NCBI GenBank assembly: GCA_030633285.1 | Contig: DAOVTC010000102.1 | Location: forward strand, 1 to 5,261 | Direction: 5' to 3' | Origin: Flavobacteriaceae bacterium | GTDB taxonomy: Bacteria > Bacteroidota > Bacteroidia > Flavobacteriales > Flavobacteriaceae | Length of the DNA: 5,261 bases | Shown here: positions 1-5,261 of the stretch, piece by piece | Numbering within the stretch: the first letter of the stretch is position 1 | Layout: each line of letters begins with the position of its first letter | Program-made: the position numbers and the translations under genes | Notes under the pieces: generated by a model | Told to the model about the DNA's origin: nothing | What the model saw: only the letters and a program-made list of their open reading frames with translations | Databases searched by the model: none

Positions 1-759
1 AACCATTATAGCTGAACTACCTGCTGCCAAACCATCAATACCATCGGTTAAATTTGCACCATTTGACACAGCAGTAATAATAAAAATCACGACCAAAATA
101 TACACTATCCATACATAGTCATGTGCTTTTTCACCCATCCAACCCAATAAACTCGCATAATCAAATTCATTATTTTTTACAAAAGGAATTGTAGTTTTAG
201 AAGATTTTTTTGCTTCACCAAAATGATTAGTAGGTACTGTTAATACTTGTGTTTGAACAATTTGATTAGCTGGAAGTTTTTCTTTAACAACTACATCAGG
301 ATTGAAATACAATATAAAACCAACAAACGCGCCCAATGTAATCTGACCAACAATTTTAAATCTACCTTTTAAACCATCTTTATTTTTTTTAAATACTTTT
401 ATATAATCATCAATAAAACCAATACTTCCCATCCAAAGGGTAGTAATTATTAAAATGATAATATAAATGTTGTCTAATTTTGCGAAAAGAAATACAGGAA
501 TTAATGTTGCCAAAATAATAATTAAACCTCCCATTGTAGGCGTACCTGTTTTTTCTTTTTGACCTTCTAAACCCAAATCTCTTACGGATTCTCCAACTTG
601 TAATCGACGTAATTTGTTAATAATCTTTCTTCCGTAAATAGTTGAAATCAACAAAGAAAATGCAAACGCTAATGCTGAACGAAATGATATATATTGAAAC
701 AATCCTGCTCCAGACAAGCTGTAATGTTTATCAAGATATTCAAATAAGTAGTAAAGCAT
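1..759 (-). CDS. mraY: Phospho-N-acetylmuramoyl-pentapeptide transferase MraY, 3' end outside window
   Basis: This polytopic inner-membrane enzyme transfers phospho-MurNAc-pentapeptide from UDP onto undecaprenyl phosphate to make lipid I, the first membrane step of peptidoglycan synthesis. The 253 visible codons run open to the window edge. The ATG at 757-759 lies one base after the murE stop, so translation is probably coupled. Family signatures are GTPTMGG (residues 71-77), the paired catalytic aspartates D117-D118 in IDDYIK, and [11 protein letters not shown] (233-243, with D239 and D242). The third catalytic aspartate and the C-terminal histidine motif would lie in the missing part. Likely membrane segments are about 20-42, 75-93, 97-116, 134-152 and 214-232, with a sixth starting near 244. 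The extracytoplasmic stretch between the fourth and fifth is about 60 residues, longer than in E. coli MraY, as is usual in Bacteroidota. Compared with the roughly 400-residue homologues of that phylum, about 150 residues are missing. Identification is very secure. Confidence 0.98.
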   Translation of the reverse strand, partial: MLYYLFEYLDKHYSLSGAGLFQYISFRSALAFAFSLLISTIYGRKIINKLRRLQVGESVRDLGLEGQKEKTGTPTMGGLIIILATLIPVFLFAKLDNIYIIILIITTLWMGSIGFIDDYIKVFKKNKDGLKGRFKIVGQITLGAFVGFILYFNPDVVVKEKLPANQIVQTQVLTVPTNHFGEAKKSSKTTIPFVKNNEFDYASLLGWMGEKAHDYVWIVYILVVIFIITAVSNGANLTDGIDGLAAGSSAIMV

Positions 760-760
760 T

Positions 761-2224
761 TTATTTATTTAATTCGGTTAATAATTCATTTACAATTTCA
801 AAATCATTAAAATTTGATTTTACATTTCCAATAATTTGATACGTTTCATGACCCTTACCTGCCACCAAAATGATATCATCTTTATTTGCTAGTTTACATG
901 CGGTTTTAATTGCCTGTTTTCTATCTGTAATTGATATAGTTTTCTTGTAATTTTCAGGAGCAACACCAGATTCAATATCCTTGATAATTAATTCGGGATT
1001 TTCACTTCTCGGATTATCTGATGTAAAAACTACCTGTGTACTCAAAACTGAAGCGATATGACCCATTTTTGGTCGTTTTGTTTTATCTCTATCTCCTCCA
1101 CAACCCACTACTGTTATCACTTGTTCATTATGTGTTCTGATGGTATTGATAGTTTCTAAAACATTTTTTAAAGCATCTGGGGTATGCGCATAATCAACTA
1201 TAGAGTAAATCCCGCTTTTAGATATAGCGTGCTGAAATCTTCCATCAACATTTTCTAAATTGCTGATTATTTGTAATATTTCTAACTTATCTAAACCTAA
1301 TAAATCCGCAGTAGCGTAAATTGCCAATAAATTATAGGCATTAAAAGTTCCTATTAATTTTGTCCAAATTTCATGATTATCAATATTCAATAGGAGACCA
1401 TCAAATTGATTTTCTAAAATTTTAGCCTTATAATCAGCAATAGTTTTTAAAGCGTAAGTATATTTTTTAGCAGAAGTATTTTGCAACATTACTGCTCCGT
1501 TTTTATCATCAATATTGACTAAAGCAAATGCTGTTTTTGGCAGATTGTCAAAAAATATTTTTTTCACATCTCTGTATTCAGCAAACGACTTATGATAATC
1601 TAAATGGTCATGAGTTAAATTGGTAAATATTCCTCCTTGAAAAAATAAACCCGCAGTTCTTTTTTGATGAATACCGTGAGAGCTAACTTCCATAAAACAA
1701 AATTCTGCACCAGCCAAAACCATTTTATGTAAGGTTTTATTAATAGTAAGAGAATCTGGTGTAGTATGCGTACTAGCTTGTTCAAGCTCATCAATCATAA
1801 TTTTTATGGTAGATAATAAGCCTACTTTGAATCCTGCTTTTTTAAACAGTTTATACAATAAAGTTGCAATGGTAGTTTTACCGTTAGTTCCTGTAACTCC
1901 AATTAATTTTAATTTTTCTGAGGGATTATCATAAAAATTTGAAGCTATTATTGCCAATGCCTCATTACTATTTGCAACTTGGATATATGTAATATTTGGT
2001 TGTGTGTTTTTAGGTAAATCTTCACAAATAACTGCTACGACTCCTTTTTCAATAGCTTTATCAATAAATTCATGTCCGTTAAATATCAATCCTTTTTGAG
2101 CTACAAATAATGTGTTATTTGTAACTTTTCTAGAATCAAATTCAACGTTTTCAACTGTCACTTCGGTAGTGCCAATTACCGATTCAACAGAAACTTTATA
2201 TAATATGTCTTTTAATTTTTTCAA
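761..2224 (-). CDS. murE: UDP-MurNAc-L-Ala-D-Glu:meso-diaminopimelate ligase MurE
   Basis: This cytoplasmic ATP-dependent Mur ligase adds the third residue of the peptidoglycan stem peptide. At 487 residues it is full length (E. coli MurE is 495). The N-terminal UDP-binding domain carries DSRKV (30-34) and LFVAQKG (39-45). The central ATPase domain has the P-loop [10 protein letters not shown] (109-118), substrate-contact motifs TTPDSL (154-159) and EVSSHG (179-184), and THDHLDYH (204-211). K221 aligns with the lysine that is carbamoylated in E. coli MurE (K224). The C-terminal domain has DYAHTPDAL (344-352), [12 protein letters not shown] (374-385) and AGKGHETYQ (455-463). DNPR at 403-406 is the signature of meso-diaminopimelate-adding enzymes; lysine-adding homologues differ at the arginine position. 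The start is TTG, with an in-frame TGA immediately before it, and the next in-frame ATG is codon 143, beyond the P-loop. The gene starts 20 bp after ftsI and ends 1 bp before mraY. murF does not follow it. Confidence 0.98.
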   Translation of the reverse strand: MKKLKDILYKVSVESVIGTTEVTVENVEFDSRKVTNNTLFVAQKGLIFNGHEFIDKAIEKGVVAVICEDLPKNTQPNITYIQVANSNEALAIIASNFYDNPSEKLKLIGVTGTNGKTTIATLLYKLFKKAGFKVGLLSTIKIMIDELEQASTHTTPDSLTINKTLHKMVLAGAEFCFMEVSSHGIHQKRTAGLFFQGGIFTNLTHDHLDYHKSFAEYRDVKKIFFDNLPKTAFALVNIDDKNGAVMLQNTSAKKYTYALKTIADYKAKILENQFDGLLLNIDNHEIWTKLIGTFNAYNLLAIYATADLLGLDKLEILQIISNLENVDGRFQHAISKSGIYSIVDYAHTPDALKNVLETINTIRTHNEQVITVVGCGGDRDKTKRPKMGHIASVLSTQVVFTSDNPRSENPELIIKDIESGVAPENYKKTISITDRKQAIKTACKLANKDDIILVAGKGHETYQIIGNVKSNFNDFEIVNELLTELNK

Positions 2225-2244
2225 TCAATTTTTATATTAAAATC
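2222..2244 (-). promoter_or_regulatory. murE translation start: TTG codon without Shine-Dalgarno
   Basis: The 20-bp gap between the ftsI stop and murE reads, on the minus strand, GATTTTAATATAAAAATTGA, followed by TTG at 2222-2224. It has no GGAGG-like element and is almost entirely A and T, which fits the A-rich, Shine-Dalgarno-poor leaders usual in Bacteroidota. The in-frame TGA at 2225-2227 directly abuts the TTG, so the reading frame cannot extend further upstream. The residues straight after TTG ([11 protein letters not shown]) match the usual N-terminus of flavobacterial MurE, which supports this start. Initiation probably depends on ribosomes arriving from ftsI. Confidence 0.7.
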
Positions 2245-4221
2245 TTATGACAAATCCAATGAAATTATTTCTCCTTTTTGTAATGCTTCACCTGGTTTTA
2301 TAGATTGTGATTTTACTTTTCCTATTCCATTAAAATTCACCTTAAAACCTAAATTTTCTAATAATGAAATAGCATCCATTCCAGGCATATTTTTCACATT
2401 AGGAACTTTTTTATATGATGTACTAGCTTTTTTATCGTAACTATTAAATGTTTTATTTAACAACACATATTCTGATTGAAACTTCACCTCATTTTGTGTA
2501 GGAGTTTCTGAATAAATTTTACGAGCTATTTTTTTAAATACTGGAGCTGCTACTATATTTCCATAATAACCAATCTTTTTATCTGGCTTGTGAATTACCA
2601 CTATGCAAGAATATTTTGGTTCATCAGCAGGAAAATATCCAACAAATGAAGAAATATATTGGGTTTCTCCTTTCCAGTAATCGGTTTGACATGTGCCTGT
2701 TTTTCCTGCCATTGAAAAATTTTTGTCATAAATATTTTCTGCAGTTCCTTGTTTAACAACATTAGTCATCATCACTTTTACATAATCAATAGTTTGTTGA
2801 GAACAAATCTTTGGATTAATTACTTCTTTTTCAAATTTTGTAATTACATTGCTTTGCGTACGTATTTCTTTTACAAATCGTGGTTTTACCATTTCACCAT
2901 CATTTGCTATTGCATTGTAAAAAGTTAATGTTTGTAAAGGTGTAAATGAGACTCCGTAACCATAAGCCATCCAAGGTAAAGACAAACCATTCCATGATTT
3001 TTTGTCATTTGGATTTGGAATAATAGGATTACCTTCGCCTTTTATTGGTAAACCTATTTTTTCTCCAATATTCATTTTATTCAAACCCTCTATAAACTTG
3101 TTGGGGTTGTCTTTATAATTTTCATTGACAATCTTTACTATTCCAACATTTGAAGAAACTTCAAATACTCTTGCTGCTGATATTTTGCCATAACCTCCAT
3201 GATGTGAATCGCGAACTTTTCTTTTATAAAATGAAATAACACCTTTTTCAGTATCAATAACTGTTGAGGTATCAATAACTTTATCTTCTAAAGCAACAAC
3301 CATACTCATTAATTTAAATGTCGACCCTGGTTCATGAGATTCATATACCGCGTAATTTCTTTGCTCGTAATAGGTTCCTTTTGAAGTTCTACCCAAATTT
3401 GATATTGCTTTAATTGCTCCTGTTTTTGTTTCCATAACAACTACAGAACCATGATCGGCACTAAATTTTTCTAACTGCTCTAATAAAGCATGATGAGCTA
3501 TATCTTGAATATTCAAATCAATGGTTGTGATGATATCTTTTCCATCAATTGGCTCTATTTCATTGTTATCATTTAATGGTTTCCACTGACCTTTTGCAAT
3601 TTTTTGTTTTAATCTTTTCCCGTTTTTACCTCTCAAGAACTCATAAAAGCTCCCTTCAATACCAACTCTACCCCTATAATCATCATAACCAACAGCACGT
3701 TCGGCTATTCTCCCAATCGGATGTTCTCTTACTGTACGCTGTTCTACAATAAAGCCGCCTCTGTAGGTGCCTAATTTGAAAATTGGAAACTTTTTTATTC
3801 TTTGATATTCGTTATAGCTTAAATTTCGAGTTATAAATAGATATCTGTTTTTACTTTTTTTAGCTTTACGGATATAGTTTTCGTAATAACCTGAACTCTT
3901 TCCAAGCATTTTTGATAATGATCTGCTCAAGTCCTTAATGCCTTTTTCAAAATTTCCATCAGAAACAGAAATGGGATCCATTCGTATATCAAATTTTGAA
4001 ACTGATGTTGCCAATAAACTTCCATCTGAAGTATAAACATTACCTCTGTTTGCTGCAATTTCAAAGGTTTTTATCGTTCCTTGTTCTGCTAACTCTCTAT
4101 ACTTTTCACCATTTATAAATTCAATTTGAACTAATTTATACCCAATAGCAATAGCAAACAAAAACATAAACCCTGTAAATAAATACACCTTGTTTAATAT
4201 TTGTTTTTTTTGAACTGCCAT
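2245..4221 (-). CDS. ftsI: Septal peptidoglycan transpeptidase FtsI (class B PBP) with C-terminal PASTA domain
   Basis: This class B penicillin-binding protein (658 residues) is anchored in the inner membrane with its catalytic part in the periplasm, where it forms the peptide cross-links of septal peptidoglycan. A short basic cytoplasmic tail (1-12) precedes one membrane segment (about 13-33). The N-terminal pedestal domain includes RGNVYTSDGSLLATS (59-73) and GRVGIEGSFYEFLRGKNG (184-201). The transpeptidase domain spans about 255-570 with all three active-site motifs: STFK (300-303, acyl-enzyme serine S300), SSN (356-358) and KTGT (507-510). A single PASTA domain occupies about 604-658; E. 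coli FtsI lacks one, but Bacteroidota FtsI proteins normally carry it. The ATG lies 2 bp after the ftsL stop, implying coupled translation. Other class B PBPs such as PBP2/MrdA are excluded by the dcw context between ftsL and murE and by the PASTA tail. It may be named Spo VD- or PBP3-type in databases. Confidence 0.97.
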   Translation of the reverse strand: MAVQKKQILNKVYLFTGFMFLFAIAIGYKLVQIEFINGEKYRELAEQGTIKTFEIAANRGNVYTSDGSLLATSVSKFDIRMDPISVSDGNFEKGIKDLSRSLSKMLGKSSGYYENYIRKAKKSKNRYLFITRNLSYNEYQRIKKFPIFKLGTYRGGFIVEQRTVREHPIGRIAERAVGYDDYRGRVGIEGSFYEFLRGKNGKRLKQKIAKGQWKPLNDNNEIEPIDGKDIITTIDLNIQDIAHHALLEQLEKFSADHGSVVVMETKTGAIKAISNLGRTSKGTYYEQRNYAVYESHEPGSTFKLMSMVVALEDKVIDTSTVIDTEKGVISFYKRKVRDSHHGGYGKISAARVFEVSSNVGIVKIVNENYKDNPNKFIEGLNKMNIGEKIGLPIKGEGNPIIPNPNDKKSWNGLSLPWMAYGYGVSFTPLQTLTFYNAIANDGEMVKPRFVKEIRTQSNVITKFEKEVINPKICSQQTIDYVKVMMTNVVKQGTAENIYDKNFSMAGKTGTCQTDYWKGETQYISSFVGYFPADEPKYSCIVVIHKPDKKIGYYGNIVAAPVFKKIARKIYSETPTQNEVKFQSEYVLLNKTFNSYDKKASTSYKKVPNVKNMPGMDAISLLENLGFKVNFNGIGKVKSQSIKPGEALQKGEIISLDLS

Positions 4222-4223
4222 GG

Positions 4224-4550
4224 TTATTCTTTAATACTTACTTTTATTTTTTGTGGTGGAGTTTGAGATACAAACAAACCATTCTCAGCTAATTTTTTTG
4301 AAATACTCGATTCCATTTTTAACTTCATCAAGTCAGATCTTGTTGCTACAAACTGCGATCGTAATTCTCTTTTTTCTTTATTAAGTGTTGCAATTTGTTG
4401 CACTTTTTTATCTATTTGATGCGAACTTGTAATCATCAACAAAGCAAGAGCAGTTAAAAAAATTATAAAACCCCAATTTTTTTGAGCATCTTCATCAACA
4501 AGAAACTTACCTTTTAAAATGTTATAAAATGTTTGCTTGGTTTTTGACAC
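4224..4550 (-). CDS. ftsL: FtsL-like divisome protein, small bitopic membrane protein with coiled coil
   Basis: This 108-residue protein has the FtsL layout: a cytoplasmic N-terminus (about 1-25), one membrane helix (about 26-42, WGFIIFLTALALLMI) and a periplasmic coiled-coil-like helix rich in K, E, R and Q (about 45-88). It ends with GLFVSQTPPQKI (91-102), resembling the short tail after the coil in other FtsL proteins. FtsL works with FtsB and FtsQ to recruit and activate FtsW and FtsI at the septum. Sequence conservation is low in this family, so the call rests on topology, size and position between rsmH and ftsI. The start is GTG at 4548-4550, about 10 nt after an AGGGA element. The first in-frame ATG is codon 39, inside the membrane helix, so it cannot be the true start. 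Homologues in this phylum are sometimes mislabelled S-adenosyl-methyltransferase because of the neighbouring rsmH; no methyltransferase motif is present here. Confidence 0.9.
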   Translation of the reverse strand: MSKTKQTFYNILKGKFLVDEDAQKNWGFIIFLTALALLMITSSHQIDKKVQQIATLNKEKRELRSQFVATRSDLMKLKMESSISKKLAENGLFVSQTPPQKIKVSIKE

Positions 4551-4558
4551 TTTTATTA

Positions 4559-4605
4559 TTTCCCTTTTAATTAGACTACTTTTTTTCCCTTTTTATTTAG
4601 ACTAC
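4559..4605 (-). repeat. Tandem ~25-bp direct repeat in the rsmH-ftsL gap
   Basis: Two near-identical units lie head to tail in the 55-bp spacer. On the minus strand the upstream unit (4584-4605) reads GTAGTCTAAATAAAAAGGGA plus AA, and the downstream unit (4559-4579) reads GTAGTCTAATTAAAAGGGAA plus A. They differ by one substitution and one A of length, and are separated by four further A residues. The upstream unit begins directly after the rsmH TAG stop. Each unit contains an AGGGA element. The pattern looks like a local slippage or duplication of the ftsL leader. It has no inverted symmetry that would suggest a terminator. Confidence 0.8.
4561..4565 (-). promoter_or_regulatory. Probable ftsL ribosome-binding site (AGGGA)
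   Basis: The minus strand reads AGGGA here, separated by 10 A/T-rich nucleotides from the GTG start of ftsL at 4550. It is the closest Shine-Dalgarno-like element to any start in the window, and it supports the GTG choice. A second AGGGA at 4586-4590 belongs to the upstream repeat copy and is too far from the start to serve it. How strongly ribosomes of this phylum use such elements is uncertain. Confidence 0.5.
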
Positions 4606-5261
4606 CTAATTCTTTATTGCCACTCTTAATTTTGCACTTCTTGCTCGGTTATTTTCTTTTATTTCTTTATGTGATGGAACAATTAATTTTCCTACTTTTT
4701 TTAACGGAACATTTACATTTCCATAAAAATCTTTTTCAGGTTCACCCTCAAACAATCCGTTTTGTATAAATCTTTTCACCAATCTGTCTTCAAGAGAATG
4801 ATATGAAATTACACTTAATCTTCCTCCTTCAATCAACAATTCAGGTGTCTGTAATAAAAACTCTTTCAATACTTCAATTTCTTGATTAACTTCAATGCGA
4901 ATTGCTTGAAAAATTTGAGCTAAAATTTTGTGTTCTTTGCTTTTAGGTAAATATCTCCTTAGCACTTCTTTTAACTCAAAACTGGTTTTAATTTCTTTTT
5001 CAGATCTTGCTTTTACTATTTCCTTAGCTAAAGTTCTGGAGTTTCTCAACTCACCATATTGAAACAAAATTGAACTTACTTTTTCTTCTTCATATTTGTT
5101 AATCACATCATATGCTGATAATTCATCTTCTTTATTCATTCTCATATCTAAATCAGCATCAAAACGAGTAGAAAAACCCCTATCAGCCTCATCAAACTGA
5201 TGAGATGAAACACCTAAATCGGCCAAAATTCCATTCACTTTTTTCACACCATGAAATCGTA
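4606..5261 (-). CDS. rsmH: 16S rRNA (cytosine-1402-N4)-methyltransferase RsmH (MraW), 5' end outside window
   Basis: RsmH uses S-adenosylmethionine to methylate N4 of C1402 in 16S rRNA, in the decoding centre. The reading frame stays open to the window edge: the residues before the GTG at 5245-5247 are R-F-H-G, which continue the conserved family sequence into VKKVNGILADLGVSS. That GTG is therefore an internal valine, and the true start lies upstream, with about 80 residues missing, including the first SAM-binding motif. The visible 217 residues hold ILADLGVSSHQFD (5211-5229), RGFSTRFDADLDMRMN, IFQAIRIEVNQE, ISYHSLEDRLVK (around 4774-4809) and the C-terminal RARSAKLRVA, all hallmarks of RsmH. 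The family is usually about 300 residues, so the C-terminus is complete. It is the first visible gene of the operon; in many genomes mraZ precedes it. A 55-bp spacer separates it from ftsL, the widest gap in the window. Confidence 0.98.
   Translation of the reverse strand, partial: RFHGVKKVNGILADLGVSSHQFDEADRGFSTRFDADLDMRMNKEDELSAYDVINKYEEEKVSSILFQYGELRNSRTLAKEIVKARSEKEIKTSFELKEVLRRYLPKSKEHKILAQIFQAIRIEVNQEIEVLKEFLLQTPELLIEGGRLSVISYHSLEDRLVKRFIQNGLFEGEPEKDFYGNVNVPLKKVGKLIVPSHKEIKENNRARSAKLRVAIKN

Noticed and set aside
642..839. A plus-strand open frame of 65 codons across the murE-mraY junction.
   Set aside because: It lies antisense to two strongly conserved genes, has no recognisable motif or leader, and its composition is that of reverse-complemented AT-rich coding sequence.
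3549..3752. A plus-strand open frame of 67 codons inside ftsI.
   Set aside because: It is wholly antisense to the FtsI pedestal domain, which is conserved and intact. The translated product resembles nothing and has no supporting start signal.
4551..4605. A terminator or internal promoter in the rsmH-ftsL spacer.
   Set aside because: The spacer holds direct repeats, not an inverted repeat followed by a T-run, and I see no convincing Bacteroidota -33/-7 promoter pair. The A-rich tracts are ordinary for this genome.
5245..5247. GTG as the start of rsmH.
   Set aside because: The frame continues upstream with R-F-H-G and no stop to the window edge, matching the family. The GTG is an internal valine and the gene is simply cut by the window.
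1..5261. A novel defence, mobile or accessory system hidden in the window.
   Set aside because: All but about 78 bases are occupied by five conserved dcw genes with intact visible motifs. There are no insertion-sequence ends, CRISPR-like repeats, tRNA genes or composition shifts by eye.

Overview
This window is a stretch of the division and cell-wall (dcw) cluster of a low-GC member of the Bacteroidota, most likely the family Flavobacteriaceae. The evidence is the gene order, the A/T-rich intergenic and translation-start regions with little Shine-Dalgarno sequence, the short FtsL-like protein, the PBP2/FtsI-type transpeptidase with one C-terminal PASTA domain, and the extended extracytoplasmic loop in MraY. 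The genus cannot be named from the sequence alone.

All five genes lie on the minus strand, so transcription runs from high to low coordinates. In order they are rsmH (16S rRNA methyltransferase, 5' end outside the window, 4606-5261), an ftsL-like gene (4224-4550), ftsI with PASTA (2245-4221), murE (761-2224) and mraY (3' end outside the window, 1-759). Intergenic gaps are 55, 2, 20 and 1 bp. No terminator-like hairpin or clear promoter was seen, so the window looks like the interior of one operon. There is no gene-free stretch longer than 55 bp.

The genes form a coherent pathway. MurE adds the third amino acid, probably meso-diaminopimelate, to UDP-MurNAc-dipeptide in the cytoplasm. MraY moves the finished MurNAc-pentapeptide onto undecaprenyl phosphate at the inner membrane. 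FtsI cross-links the resulting peptidoglycan at the septum, with FtsL as a likely divisome partner. RsmH modifies the ribosomal decoding centre and is a customary first member of the cluster. murF, which lies between murE and mraY in E. coli, is absent here.

I found no new biological system. This is a conserved core-genome region with all visible catalytic motifs intact. The details worth a second look are small: a near-perfect tandem duplication of a purine-rich leader before ftsL, non-ATG starts for ftsL (GTG) and murE (TTG), the absence of murF, and the MraY loop insertion.
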